Positions 9,320-20,227 of a stretch of DNA of 64,000 bases are shown here, one piece after another (position 1 is the stretch's first letter; each line of letters opens with the position of its first letter). Position numbers and translations under genes: made by a program. The stretch is from positions 1-64,000 of the forward strand of contig JACPWG010000034.1 in NCBI GenBank assembly GCA_016197205.1, read 5' to 3'. A model generated the notes under the pieces. It searched no databases. It saw only the letters and a program-made list of their open reading frames with translations, and had not been told where the DNA came from. The stretch is from Planctomycetota bacterium (GTDB taxonomy: Bacteria > Planctomycetota > MHYJ01 > WSZJ01 > JACPWG01).

Positions 9320-9955
9320 CTACGACTGTCCCCCCTCGTCACCGATGGTGCCCGCACTCGAATGGCCTTCCGGCGAATCGGTAGCCAGATCCCGGCGAAC
9401 CGCGTCGGCCAGAAGCGGGGCGTGTCTGTCCAGGATCCCAATGTCTCCAACCAGTTCGTATTCGTGCAGCCAATGCTGCCGCAAGCGAATGATCCTCGAG
9501 TCGTTGCGGAGTCCCAAGCGGAGAATGGTGAACTGAGCCTTTTCCCGAATCCCAGGCGGACAATGTTCCGAGACGCGAAGTTGAAGATCGGGCAACGCGA
9601 CTTCAAACCACCCGTGCTGGACCTCGTACGGGTCCAGCACGGCCTCGTCGAGCGTGCCCTTTCGCCGATTCATCCGGGGAGAGGCGAATCTCAGGTTGCT
9701 CCACTCGTACGCCAGGGCCCGGTTCTCTGGACGCCGCGGATTTGAGCAACTCAAGAAGTGGTCCACTTCTCCGTCCGCGGTCCACATCGCGCTGAAGCCG
9801 CACAGTTCCCGAAATGCGGCCGCAAGCTCCGGAGTGATCGCCCTCCAAAACGGATTGGGTCTCCCCTCGGGATGCTCGGCCAATCAGCTCCGTCCAGGGC
9901 TTCGTACCTTGGCGTCGAACTCCGCGGGCTCCGGGGGGCGAGGGACTGGAATCAC
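9320..9955 (-). pseudogene. ptuB-like: HNH nuclease of a Septu-like pair, interrupted by in-frame TGA
   Basis: The GTG at 9955 overlaps the stop of the upstream ATPase gene (GTGA), the usual sign of translational coupling. From it the frame reads MIPVPRPPEPAEFDAKVR, a typical start of this HNH family, then meets TGA at codon 24 (9886-9884), directly followed by LAEHPEGRPNPFWR and an otherwise intact domain. The nuclease core is present: GEVDHFLS, then YEWSNLRFASPRMNRRKG and VLDPYEVQHGWFEV. As I recall the family, homologues have Trp or another large residue at the interrupted site (TGG to TGA is one base). A TTG right behind the TGA could restart translation and give a 187-residue protein lacking 24 residues. 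Known role of the family: DNA cleavage in anti-phage defence with its ATPase. Whether this copy works is open. Confidence 0.72.
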
Positions 9956-11235
9956 GTGCGGCTCCGTTGCGCGCGCACGATCCAACGCGGCCAGAATTCA
10001 TCGTCCCCCGGGAGAACACGTCGAAGCGAAGCATCGATCTCCGCGCGAGTCAACCGGACCTGCTCCCCTCGCAGGAAAGCCTCGGCGATCGCGATCGCGT
10101 CTTCGGCTTCCTTCGATCGCGCCTGCACCAAGCCGAAGACCTCGGACTCCAACCAGTCGGTGGCATGCCCCATTCTCTCCCACCGCTGCGCGGTAACTGT
10201 CACCTGACGGTCCTCCCCCAGCGCGACGACGAACAGACGATCCTTGTCCTCCTGAAAGTGCGGTTCCGCAGATGCCAGCACCAGGGGCGAATGGGTCGTC
10301 GCCAGGATCTGGGTTCGGAGCCGTGGATCCAGCTCGCTTGCGACTGTGAGCAACGCCGGCAGGAGAAGCCGCTGCCACTGTGGGTGCAGGTGTGCCTCCA
10401 CCTCGTCCACGAGGAGGATCATGCGCTCGAGGGGAGCCTCGCCGAGGGTGGCGCACGCCGAGCGATGCTCCGTCCACGCCCAGACGAGCAGGTAGGCGAG
10501 CGCAAGGATGCGCTGCATGCCGGCCGATGCGTGGACGATCGGAATCGTGCCATAGGGCAGTTGGAGGGTTGGGATCGGTCGCGCGTCGGTCGGGGAGAGC
10601 TTAACCGGGCGGTCGCCGGGCAGGATGCGCTCCTTGGGATCGGGCGACAGCACCTCCAACACCCGCTTGAGAGCCGCGAAAGCGCCTGGGTCCCCCAGGT
10701 CGTTTTGCCAGACGACCCAATCCGAAAGCAGACCGTTACACAGCTTGTACGGAGGTTGGAGCGACAACCCGTCCCACACGTCCTCTTTCCGAAAGTGGAA
10801 TGCCGCCGGCGGATCCGGTCCCTCCCTGGTGGGCATCGGTGGAGAAAACTTCCTCTTGAAGAAATTCCGAGCCGGATCCGCGACTGCGAAACTGCCGTCG
10901 ACCCGGGCATAGAGCACGACGCCGGGTTTGACAATCGAGTCGGGTGAGCGGGGCCAGAAGTCCGGCGGCTCTCCGCGCCGGATCTCGCTCCTGCCACTCT
11001 TCGAGACCGGCCAGTCGTGGACGACTTCCCATTCGATCGAGGGATTGTTTTCGTCGGTCCTCCGGCCCAAGGCCGGCAGCCCCACCCAGGTGCCCGTGAG
11101 TGCCCACCACGCCACATCCAGCAAAAAGCTCTTTCCGAGCCCGTTGTCCCCCGCGATCAGGTTCAGGCGCTCGGCCAATTCCACCTCCATGCGTGGGGAG
11201 GGTCCGACTTCCGACAGAACAATGCGCTTGAGCAT
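9952..11235 (-). CDS. ptuA-like: AAA/ABC-type ATPase of a Septu-like defence pair
   Basis: A 427-residue SMC/ABC-like ATPase. The P-loop is GDNGLGKS (29-36), an ABC-signature-like stretch SAGMQRILAL follows, the Walker B is MILLVDEVEAHLHP (from about 271) and the switch histidine is in ATTHSP (about 311-316). The start MLKRIVLSEVGPSP is typical of this family, and GAGG lies just upstream of the ATG at 11235. Its last codons overlap the GTG of the HNH gene, so the two form a coupled pair. ATPase plus HNH is the layout of Septu (PtuAB) and of the effector half of some retrons. No reverse transcriptase is seen here, and a distinct two-gene family remains possible. The ATPase itself looks intact although its partner has a premature stop. 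Confidence 0.75.
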   Translation of the reverse strand: MLKRIVLSEVGPSPRMEVELAERLNLIAGDNGLGKSFLLDVAWWALTGTWVGLPALGRRTDENNPSIEWEVVHDWPVSKSGRSEIRRGEPPDFWPRSPDSIVKPGVVLYARVDGSFAVADPARNFFKRKFSPPMPTREGPDPPAAFHFRKEDVWDGLSLQPPYKLCNGLLSDWVVWQNDLGDPGAFAALKRVLEVLSPDPKERILPGDRPVKLSPTDARPIPTLQLPYGTIPIVHASAGMQRILALAYLLVWAWTEHRSACATLGEAPLERMILLVDEVEAHLHPQWQRLLLPALLTVASELDPRLRTQILATTHSPLVLASAEPHFQEDKDRLFVVALGEDRQVTVTAQRWERMGHATDWLESEVFGLVQARSKEAEDAIAIAEAFLRGEQVRLTRAEIDASLRRVLPGDDEFWPRWIVRAQRSRT

Positions 11236-11387
11236 GAGCCTCAGCCCTGATGATCGAGGTGGGGGGAGCAAAATACCGCGTTGAATTCTTTCCACCTTCG
11301 CGGAGGCTCGGCAAGAGGAATGAACACCGGCGCCTGTGCGCGATTCCAGGACGCGAATTTCAGCCTGCGCCGCTCCCAGGCAGCGTC

Positions 11388-14300
11388 TCACTTCTCCTGC
11401 AGCAGCGCGTCGAATTCAGCGTCACCGCGCAGCGAGCCGAACTCCTTCGCACGACGCACCACGTCGCGGTATTCCCGGAAGCCCAGCGCAAGGGCGCGCG
11501 CGAGGAGTTTCTTCGCCCGCTCCGGCTCCTCCGCGAGCGCCGCCTGCTGCGCGAGGAAGTACTGCGGGAGCCCTCCTTCGGGCGCGCGACGGGCGCCCTC
11601 CAGGAGGTCCGCCAGCCCGGCCTCCCGGCTTCCATGCCGGTAGCGCACGATCCCCCGAAAGGAGAGGAGCACCGCGAAGTCCGGATCGAGAGAGAGCCCC
11701 CGATCGGCGTCCCGGAGCGCTTCGTCCGGTCTGCCGAGCAGCTCCAACACAAACGCCCGGATCGAAAGGGCCGCCGGATCGTCGGGCGCGCGCCTCACGA
11801 TGTTCTCCGCCAGGTTCGCGAACACGGCGACCAGCGCACGCATCTGGGAGGTCTTCCGCTCCACCGTACAGAACAGTCGGACGGACTCGCGGGGGTCGAA
11901 CTCCACCGCACGCGCGGTGTCGAGCAGGGCCAGGTCGAACTTACCGGTGGACTCGTAGACGTGGGAGCGCTGGCGAAGCGCCTCGCTCGAGCGCGCGTCC
12001 TCCTCCAGGGCCCGGGTCGTGAGGGCAAGCGCAAGCTCGGGAAGATGCCGCTCTTTGCAAGAGTGGCCGCAGATCAGGTATTCACCGGAGGCCCTTGGGT
12101 CGGGCAAGGCCGTCCGCGTCAGTGCCCGCGCGCGCGCTTGCGCCTCCTCGGCCTCCGGTTTCCGTTCGAGCGCCTCGAGGGCCTCGGCCCGCCTCCGGTG
12201 AAAGACCGCCAGGTCGGGCGCCAGCGCCGACGCGCGACCGTACGCCTCCAGCGCGCCCGCGGCGTCCCCGCTCTCGGCGCGCGCCCGCCCGAGTCGCTCC
12301 CAGGCACGCGGCTCCTCGGGTCGGAGCGTCGTGGCCCGCTCGGCGTCCGCGCGCGCGGACGCGAGGTCCCGCAGGCCCGCCACCTCGGTGCGGACGCGGG
12401 CGCGCAGGACGAGCGCGTCCACGAGATACGGATTTCTCCGGAGGGCGTCCCCGACCTGCCGCAGGCAGTCCTCGAAACCACCCAGGAGCCAGGAGACCCG
12501 CGCCTGCAGGAGCGCGGCTCGAGCCAGGTGCGGCCGCAGCCGCAGGATGAAATCCCCCGCGCGGACCACGGCCCCCGCGCGCGGCAGGAGTTCCGAAATG
12601 GACGGAGGGTGGCTCTGCGCGAAAAACTCCGCGTACATCGCCTCCTGTCTTCCCAGGCCGACACCGTCGGCGGACCTGGACGGCCCGAGGCGCTCGCATA
12701 GCTCGAATTCCGCACGCGCCTCGTCGATCCGGCCCAGCCGCTCCAGCGCCTCCGCGCGGACCCCGTGGCACTCCGGCTCCCGCTCCTCCGCCGCCACCGC
12801 GAGCTCGGCCAGCTCCAAGGCCGTCGCCGGCGACCCCGCGGCGAGGGCGCAGCCCGCCCGGCCTGCGAGCGCCGGCGCAGGGTTGGCCAGGCCGGCCGCC
12901 GCCGCCACGAACTCCTCCTCCGCGCCCGGCAGCCCTTCGCGCAGCAAATGCCGTCCGCGTAACAAGCGGGCCTCCGCCGTCTCCGGGGCCAGGTTCAACA
13001 CCTGCCCGATCGCATCGTTGCTCCGCCACCACTCCCACGCGTAGCGCGCCGCGGCCCACGCGGGCCGCGGGTCTCGCGGGGCGCGCTCCGCCGCCTCCCG
13101 ACAGTCGTCCAGGGCCTGATCGTCCCGCAGCAGGGCGTGACAGGCCCGCGCATGTTCGAGTAGAGGTGCGATGCCATGCTTCTCGCGACGCACGGCCTCG
13201 GCAAGGTCCTTCTCCGCCAGCTCCAGCGTCTCCTGGCTCGGGTCGGTCGCTTGCAGCGCGAGCCGACCCCGCTCGAAATGGGCGCGTCCGTTTTCCGGAT
13301 CGGCGGCGAGCGCCCGCTCGAGGCATCGCCGCGCAGCCTGCGCCCCTCCGAGCGACGCCGCCACCGCCCCCTGCCCGCACAGGCCTTCGGCCCGGCTCTC
13401 GGCCGACCCACCCTTCTCCGCCACCAGCCCGAACTCCGCGTCCGCCGGGCCTGTCTCCTTCGCCGCCAGAAGCGCCCACGCGTGGGCGAGGCGAGCCTCG
13501 TCCGTCCCCGCAAGGGAGAGCGCCTTGGAAAACTCAGAGAGCGCGCCGGGCACGTCTCCCAGGTCCAGCCGCAGTCGGCCGCGCTCAAGGTGAAGTTCCG
13601 CCGACCCCCCAGCCCCGCCTTGCATGGCCGCCAGGTCCTCCAGCGCCTCCCGCGCGCTTCCGCTCACGGCCAGGGCGCGCCCGCGGCGCAGCCTCGCCAG
13701 TTCGTAGTACGGCGCTTCCTCCAAGAGGCGCGAGTACGCCCGGATCGCCGGCCCCAGCTTCCCCGCCTCGAACAGGCCGTCCGCCTCGGCCAGCCGTGCC
13801 GCCCTCGCGCGTTCCGCTCGAGCGTGCACTGCGTAGGCGGCGCCGACGAGGCCCGCCAGCGTCACGATCGTGGCCGCGGTCGCCAGCACGGCCCGGTAGC
13901 GGCGCGCCCTCCGCAGTCCCTTGCCGATCCAGCCTTGGGGCCGGGCGCGGATGTGCTCTCCGGCGAGGAAGCGCAGCAAGTCGTCCTTCAGTTCCCCGGC
14001 GCTCGCGTACCTGCGCGCCCTCTCCTTCTCCAGCGCTTTGAGCGCGATCGTCTCCAGGTCGGGCGGGCAGCGGCGGTCCCTCGGCGAAATGGGCCGGGGC
14101 TCCTCGTTGATGATCCGATAGAGGACGTCGGCCACCGTCTCCCCTTCGAAGACCGCGCGGCCCGCGAGCGACTCGTACAGCGTCGCGCCGAGCGCGTAGA
14201 CGTCGGTCCGGGGGTCCACTTCCCGCCGTAGTCCTTTGGCCTGTTCCGGCGACATGTAGGCCGGCGTGCCGAACACGCTCCCCGTCCCGGTCATCGTGGC

Positions 14301-15068
14301 CGCGGCCGCGTCCCGCGCCAGGCCGAAGTCCGCGATGAAGACGTGGTCGGCCGGACCCACGAGCAAGTTCGCGGGCTTCACGTCGCGATGCACGATGCCT
14401 TGCCCGTGCGCGTAGGCGAGCGCGTCCGCGGCCTGCACCAGCAGGCGTGCGACACGCTCGGGCTCGACGCGCCCGCGCGCGAGAAGGGACGCGAGGGACT
14501 CCCCTTCGACGAACTCCATGGCGTAGTACGGCAGACTCCCCTCCTGGCCGGCCCCGAACACGCGGACGATGTTGGGGTGGGAGAGCCGGCCCGCGGACTC
14601 CGCCTCGCGCCGGAAGCGCGCGACCGACTCCGGCGCGAGGGAGCCGAGGCTCAGCAGCTTGAGCGCGACGCGGCGATTCAACGAGGGCTGTAGGGCCTCG
14701 TAGACCACCCCCATCCCTCCGCGCCCCAGCTCGCGGACCAGGACGTAGTCGCCGATGCGGGAGGCGGGCGCGCCCGCGAGGCCGAGCACGGTGGGAGAAC
14801 GGGCCTCCGCGAACGGGAGTGCGGAGGCCTCGAGGGTCGGCGCGTCCGGCCCCGTCCGGACCGGGTCGGGGGCCGCAGCACCCGGCGCCGCGGAGAGCGC
14901 GGGCATCTGGGGAAGGGGGGGCGCCGGGGAAAGCGTCGAGCCGGTCGCGACGAGCGTGTCGCCCAGCACGGTCGGGCCGTGCGCCTCGCCGGTCGCCGCA
15001 GGCAGGGGGGAAGGGTTGATCGCGGTGTCCGGCCCCAGGGCGCGACCACAGTGCGGGCATTTCTCCAT
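11388..15068 (-). CDS. Membrane Ser/Thr protein kinase with long TPR tail
   Basis: A protein of 1226 residues. A one-sided zinc ribbon (CPHCGRALG) opens the sequence, followed by a Pro/Ala linker. The kinase domain spans about 106-370 with all catalytic residues: glycine loop GRGGMG, VALK lysine K137, HRD 227-229, DFG 247-249 and YMSPEQ. One membrane helix lies at 391-414. The remaining 800 residues are tandem TPR-type helix pairs (for example AELHLERGRLRLDLGDVPGAL), which should face the outside or periplasm and bind proteins. GAGGAGGGG lies upstream of the ATG at 15068. The architecture is the standard bacterial PknB-like sensor kinase with TPRs in place of PASTA repeats. It is encoded alone between the two interrupted modules, with no evident partner. 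Confidence 0.92.
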   Translation of the reverse strand: MEKCPHCGRALGPDTAINPSPLPAATGEAHGPTVLGDTLVATGSTLSPAPPLPQMPALSAAPGAAAPDPVRTGPDAPTLEASALPFAEARSPTVLGLAGAPASRIGDYVLVRELGRGGMGVVYEALQPSLNRRVALKLLSLGSLAPESVARFRREAESAGRLSHPNIVRVFGAGQEGSLPYYAMEFVEGESLASLLARGRVEPERVARLLVQAADALAYAHGQGIVHRDVKPANLLVGPADHVFIADFGLARDAAAATMTGTGSVFGTPAYMSPEQAKGLRREVDPRTDVYALGATLYESLAGRAVFEGETVADVLYRIINEEPRPISPRDRRCPPDLETIALKALEKERARRYASAGELKDDLLRFLAGEHIRARPQGWIGKGLRRARRYRAVLATAATIVTLAGLVGAAYAVHARAERARAARLAEADGLFEAGKLGPAIRAYSRLLEEAPYYELARLRRGRALAVSGSAREALEDLAAMQGGAGGSAELHLERGRLRLDLGDVPGALSEFSKALSLAGTDEARLAHAWALLAAKETGPADAEFGLVAEKGGSAESRAEGLCGQGAVAASLGGAQAARRCLERALAADPENGRAHFERGRLALQATDPSQETLELAEKDLAEAVRREKHGIAPLLEHARACHALLRDDQALDDCREAAERAPRDPRPAWAAARYAWEWWRSNDAIGQVLNLAPETAEARLLRGRHLLREGLPGAEEEFVAAAAGLANPAPALAGRAGCALAAGSPATALELAELAVAAEEREPECHGVRAEALERLGRIDEARAEFELCERLGPSRSADGVGLGRQEAMYAEFFAQSHPPSISELLPRAGAVVRAGDFILRLRPHLARAALLQARVSWLLGGFEDCLRQVGDALRRNPYLVDALVLRARVRTEVAGLRDLASARADAERATTLRPEEPRAWERLGRARAESGDAAGALEAYGRASALAPDLAVFHRRRAEALEALERKPEAEEAQARARALTRTALPDPRASGEYLICGHSCKERHLPELALALTTRALEEDARSSEALRQRSHVYESTGKFDLALLDTARAVEFDPRESVRLFCTVERKTSQMRALVAVFANLAENIVRRAPDDPAALSIRAFVLELLGRPDEALRDADRGLSLDPDFAVLLSFRGIVRYRHGSREAGLADLLEGARRAPEGGLPQYFLAQQAALAEEPERAKKLLARALALGFREYRDVVRRAKEFGSLRGDAEFDALLQEK

Positions 15069-15379
15069 CGCTTGCTTGCCCCTCCTCGCGGAGTATCGGA
15101 CGATGCCCGGAGAGCCTCGGACGCCACGCTACCAGGGAAGCCGCCGGCATGTCAAGCCGCGGATAGCGTGGCCCAACTCGCCGCAAGCAGGCGACTTTCG
15201 GGAAGAGTTCAAAACCGGGTAACACGGGGCGACTTGCTGCTTGCCGTTGGGGCACGGCGCTGCCGTGCCCACCCTGCGAGTCCTCGTGCTCAGCCGTGCG
15301 CGATGTGGACGGCAGCTTGAGCCATGCCGACTCCCGTTCGTTCCCCACGGCGACGCGTGCGCGCGCGCCAGACCCGACA
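15069..15379. other. Gap upstream of the TPR kinase
   Basis: No gene is seen. A possible minus-strand promoter for the kinase lies at 15126-15155 (TTGACA, 18-bp spacer, weak TAGCGT). The palindrome GGGCACGGC/GCCGTGCCC sits at 15250-15270; a shorter relative is at 3406-3422. Confidence 0.45.
15126..15155 (-). promoter_or_regulatory. Possible promoter of the TPR kinase
   Basis: Minus strand TTGACA (15155-15150), 18-bp spacer, TAGCGT (15131-15126). The -35 box is perfect but the -10 box matches poorly. Confidence 0.35.
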
Positions 15380-15408
15380 TTGACTCGCTGGGTCACGCAC
15401 GCTATCAT
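15380..15408 (+). promoter_or_regulatory. Predicted sigma-70 promoter of the EEP nuclease operon
   Basis: TTGACT (15380-15385), 17-bp spacer, TATCAT (15403-15408). The leader to the ATG at 15502 would be about 87 bases. A promoter this good ahead of an interrupted gene suggests the interruption is recent. Confidence 0.6.
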
Positions 15409-15501
15409 TTTTTCAGGTCGTTGAGGCCGGCCCCCATCCGAGCGAGATTGGTCAGCCTGACGAGACAGAGCTTGCAAGGGGCACTCCTCGAACGGGTGAC
15501 G

Positions 15502-16314
15502 ATGCTCTCTTTTCTATTCTGGAATGTGCACCAAACCGAGCGAGTCGAGGTGCTCTCTCGTTTGACCCTTCGGCATCGAATCGATGTCCTGATCCTGGCC
15601 GAGTGCGGACTCTCGTCCGGGGAGATCCCCTAGGAGCTTGACCCTCGGGGCGTTGGACGATTCCACGACAACTTCAGCCTTTGCCCGAGGATTCGCGTTT
15701 ACTCTCGATATTCGAATCGCTCCCTCAAACCTGTGTTCGACGACAGCCACATGACCATCCGCCATCTACTGCTTCCCGGTAGGACCTCGGTTTTGCTCGC
15801 TGCCGCACACCTTCCGAGCAAGCTTCGCCAATCCGCCGAGAGTCAAATCATCCAAAGTGCATCCTTCGCCCGCTCGATCCGGGAGACCGAAAAGCGCATC
15901 GGGCATGAACGCACGGTTCTGGTGGGCGATCTGAACATGAATCCCTTCGAGATCGGCCTCGTGGCAGGAGCCGGCTTCCATGCGGTCATGGATCGTCGGA
16001 TCGCCGCGAGGGGCCACCGAAGAATCCTCGGAGAGGACTATCCGTACTTCTACAATCCCATGTGGGGAAGGATGGGGGATGAGAGCCCGGGCCCCCCGGG
16101 CAGCTACTACTATTCGTCCGGCGAGCAGGCGACCTACTTCTGGAACACCTTCGACCAGGTTCTGATCCGGCCCTCCTTGTTGTCGCGCTTCGTGAACAAG
16201 GACCTCCGCGTGCTCGAAGGTGATGGGAAGAGGAGTTTCCTCTCGAAGGGTGGACTGCCCGATCCATCGGTTGCAGGCGATCACCTTCCGCTGCTGTTCA
16301 GATTGCGGGTATGA
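15502..16314 (+). pseudogene. Endonuclease/exonuclease/phosphatase-family protein, interrupted by in-frame TAG
   Basis: The reading frame is open from the ATG at 15502 to 16314 except for one TAG at codon 44 (15631-15633). Family motifs occur on both sides of it in the same frame: MLSFLFWNVH and VLILAECG before, then CPRIRVYSR, LLAAAHLPSK, VGDLNMNPFE and AGDHLPLLF after. These correspond to the metal-binding Asn, Glu, His, Asp-x-Asn and terminal Asp-His of the DNase I-like fold. The gene would code for 270 residues without the stop. A downstream ATG (15733 or 15751) could give only a fragment lacking the Asn and Glu motifs, which should be inactive. Nonsense mutation, sequence error or readthrough are all possible. 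The gene is 16 bp ahead of a small partner gene and has a good promoter. Confidence 0.75.
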
Positions 16315-16330
16315 GGAATCGAGGCTTCGA

Positions 16331-16774
16331 ATGAGCACGAAAAAGACCGATCTCTGGCCGGACGACATCGGCGCGCCCTCCGAGCAGCCCTTGCCTCTGT
16401 CGATCCTGCGCGAACAAGCCAGAATCCTGGGCAAGAAGACTGGCGGCGCCGTGGAGGCCGAGGTCCGGAGCGAGGCCGAGCCCCAGGTGGAGATTGATTT
16501 CATGATTTCTGCTGGCCCAAGGTTCAAGCTCCCAGAGTTTGGCAGGAACCTGCTGCACCGCTTCATCTTGAAGGCACCCGGGCTATCGGACTATAGGTAT
16601 CTTCTGTTCTCGGTCTCGCATGAGCTGAAGCGCCCCTATCCCGCAGAGCTTCGCCACGACGCGCATGTTTTCAAGGTAGGCTCGGACGAGGAATTGACGA
16701 GCCGCCTGCGGGAAATTTTCGCAGCTCAATCGACCAAGCAGATCGTCGCGAGTCTCGTCGCGCAGAGCCGATAG
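16331..16774 (+). CDS. Hypothetical protein paired with the EEP nuclease
   Basis: A 147-residue soluble protein starting MSTKKTDLWPDDI. I do not recognise a characterised domain. It is acidic in the first half, with no membrane segment or signal peptide, and the second half alternates helix and strand patterns (KAPGLSDYRYLLFSVSHE). The ATG at 16331 lies 16 bp behind the EEP gene with GAGG upstream, so both should be on one transcript. From memory, EEP-type genes in other bacteria are sometimes followed by a similar protein with a DLWPDD-like start, which would suggest a conserved two-gene module, perhaps nuclease and regulator or toxin and antidote. That is inference and needs a search. Confidence 0.65.
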   Translation: MSTKKTDLWPDDIGAPSEQPLPLSILREQARILGKKTGGAVEAEVRSEAEPQVEIDFMISAGPRFKLPEFGRNLLHRFILKAPGLSDYRYLLFSVSHELKRPYPAELRHDAHVFKVGSDEELTSRLREIFAAQSTKQIVASLVAQSR

Positions 16775-17247
16775 TGCACGACCGGGGGTGCCCGGCGCGG
16801 CCGCCCGCCTGCGCGACGCCGCCTTCGAGCCCCTGGACGCGGCCGTCGATCTCGGCGGGTCCGACGTCCCCCACCTGCGTGCCAACACGGACCTCGCCCG
16901 GGAGCGTGTCGTCTCCCTGCCCACCGGGGTGGTCTGAGATGGCGTCCCGTGGCCACCGTGGAAGCAGCCGCAGGAAGACGCCCGCCTGCTGCGGGCATTG
17001 GGAGGGCCTGCGCGCATGCCCCGTCCCCTCGACACCCTCCTCGGCACCCTCGGCGTGAAGCGCGGGAGGCGGCGCAAGTCGGGCGCTGGAGGGAAAGGGG
17101 CAGGCCGCGTGCCCGCGAGGACATGAAGGTGCGCCCAAAATTCGCCGACCGCCCCCGCGGAGAAGCGGGGCGCGCCGACGACCTCGTCCCCAGAAGCAGG
17201 GACCACGCACCGCTGCAAGACGGGCCGCCCCCGAGCCGTGATATTCC
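16775..17247. other. Gap between the EEP pair and cmk
   Basis: No gene could be supported. A 49-codon frame (GTG 16788 to TGA 16935-16937) has amino-acid use like coding sequence (LRDAAFEPLDAAVDLGG) and might be a gene remnant, but no family was recognised. Confidence 0.4.
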
Positions 17248-17275
17248 TTGCGTCATGAATCCGGGTGGCTATAAT
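17248..17275 (+). promoter_or_regulatory. Predicted sigma-70 promoter of cmk-rpsA
   Basis: TTGCGT (17248-17253), 16-bp spacer, perfect TATAAT (17270-17275). The transcript would start near 17282, about 57 bases ahead of the GTG of cmk. This position rules out starts for cmk upstream of it. Confidence 0.6.
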
Positions 17276-17338
17276 GTTCCGCCTGCACCCGGCCCCGCTT
17301 GGGCCCGGGACCCCTCTCTCTTCGCCCGCGGAGGTCCG

Positions 17339-18079
17339 GTGTACGGCATCGTGACCATCGATGGGCCCGCCGGCTCGGGGAAGAGCACCGCCGCCCGACT
17401 CCTTGCCCGCCGGCTGGGCTATTGCTATCTCGACACGGGGGCGATGTATCGAGCCGCCACGCTCAAGGCCCTCCGGCGGGGGGTCGACTTCGCGGACGAG
17501 GAGTCCCTCGCCGCGCTCGTCCGTACGACCGAATTCCGGCTGGAGGAGCGGGCGGAGCAGATCCGCATTTTCGTGGACGGCGCCGAGGTGACCGACGAAA
17601 TCCGCTCCCGCGAGGTCACCTCGAAGGTGTACATTTTCGCGGAATTGAGGCGCGTGCGAGAAGAGATGGTGCCGAAGCAGCGCGCCCTCGCCCGCAAGGC
17701 CGCCACCGTCGCGGACGGACGGGACATGGGGACCGTCGTCTTCCCCGACGCCCCGCACAAGTTTTTCGTGGACGGCTGCGCCGAAGTCCGCGCGCGGCGT
17801 CGGCACCGGGAGCATCTCGAGCGCGGGGACAAGCTCAGTTACGAGCAGGTCCTCGAGGAAGTGCGGGTGCGCGACGAACGCGACCGCAACAGGAAAGTCT
17901 CGCCCCTGCGCATCGCCGACGGCGCCCAGGTCCTCGACACGACCGACCTCGGGGTGGAAGGCGTCGTGGACCGGATGCTGGAGAGCCTGCGGAAAGCCGC
18001 CCCCGGCGCCGCTTCCGGCGCGTGCCCGCCGGCAAAGAGTCCGGCCGAACGGGAAGAGAACGGCGAAGGCGCGAGGTAG
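17339..18079 (+). CDS. cmk: Cytidylate kinase
   Basis: A 246-residue nucleoside monophosphate kinase that phosphorylates CMP and dCMP with ATP in the cytoplasm. The P-loop GPAGSGKST is at residues 9-17, followed by the CMK signatures YLDTGAMYRAAT, VADGRDMGTVVFPDA and RDRNRKVSPLRIADGAQVLDT in pieces of the expected order. The start is GTG at 17339 with GGAGG just upstream, which puts the P-loop at the usual distance from the N terminus. Upstream in-frame ATGs (for example 17256) fall before the predicted promoter end and lengthen the protein abnormally. A C-terminal tail of about 25 residues exceeds the usual length. The pairing with rpsA 74 bp downstream is conserved in many bacteria. Confidence 0.93.
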   Translation: MYGIVTIDGPAGSGKSTAARLLARRLGYCYLDTGAMYRAATLKALRRGVDFADEESLAALVRTTEFRLEERAEQIRIFVDGAEVTDEIRSREVTSKVYIFAELRRVREEMVPKQRALARKAATVADGRDMGTVVFPDAPHKFFVDGCAEVRARRRHREHLERGDKLSYEQVLEEVRVRDERDRNRKVSPLRIADGAQVLDTTDLGVEGVVDRMLESLRKAAPGAASGACPPAKSPAEREENGEGAR

Positions 18080-18153
18080 CACATGGTCCCGGCCGGCGAC
18101 GCGACAAGCGCGACGCCGGTACGGGTTTTGGTTTTCGAAAGGAGCTAGCGACC

Positions 18154-19929
<1,776 letters not shown>

Positions 19930-19945
19930 GCGTGGACTTGCTTCC

Positions 19946-19981
19946 GGAGGCGCCGCGGGCCTTGCCGCCCGCGGCGCCTCC
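19946..19981 (+). terminator. Terminator of cmk-rpsA
   Basis: A perfect 15-bp stem (GGAGGCGCCGCGGGC and its complement) with a 6-base loop begins 17 bp behind the rpsA stop and is followed by TTCTATT. The T-run is weak, but the stem is very stable. Confidence 0.75.
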
Positions 19982-20141
19982 TTCTATTGCTGCATGCCGA
20001 TTGCTGATTGCCGATCGGCGGCGAATCGAGTACCATCATGGGCTGGGTTCCGCGGAAGCATGCGAACGATGCCGCGCAGTTGAAAGGTCTTTGACCCGAT
20101 TTCCGACGGGCCGCACCGCGGTCCACAGCCCTGCCTCCCGA

Positions 20142-20205
20142 CGCTCCGCCTGAAGGCGGAACTACGAACGACGGCGCCGGCATCCAGAGTTGTGGCCGCA
20201 CTCGA
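20142..20205 (+). repeat. Dispersed repeat with GCCTGAAGGCGGAACTACG core, copy 1
   Basis: CGCTCCGCCTGAAGGCGGAA followed by CTACGAACG and, 30 bp on, GTGGCCGCACTC. The same order recurs at 32433-32499 (CGCCCCGCCTGAAGGCGGAA, CTACGAACG, ATGGCCACACTC). CCGCCTGAAGGCGG is itself a palindrome. Confidence 0.7.
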
Positions 20206-20227
20206 TTACCGGACCGCTCGCGACACG

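Noticed and set aside
9320..11235. Retron as the context of the ATPase-HNH pair
   Set aside because: No reverse transcriptase or structured msr/msd region is seen beside it.
9884..15633. Recoding of UGA or UAG as sense codons
   Set aside because: TGA, TAG and TAA all end well-recognised genes at the expected places elsewhere in the window, and the two internal stops are different codons.
16788..16937. 49-codon frame with coding-like residues in the gap before cmk
   Set aside because: No ribosome site, no recognised family and opposite-strand frames of similar length; could be a remnant but cannot be called a gene.
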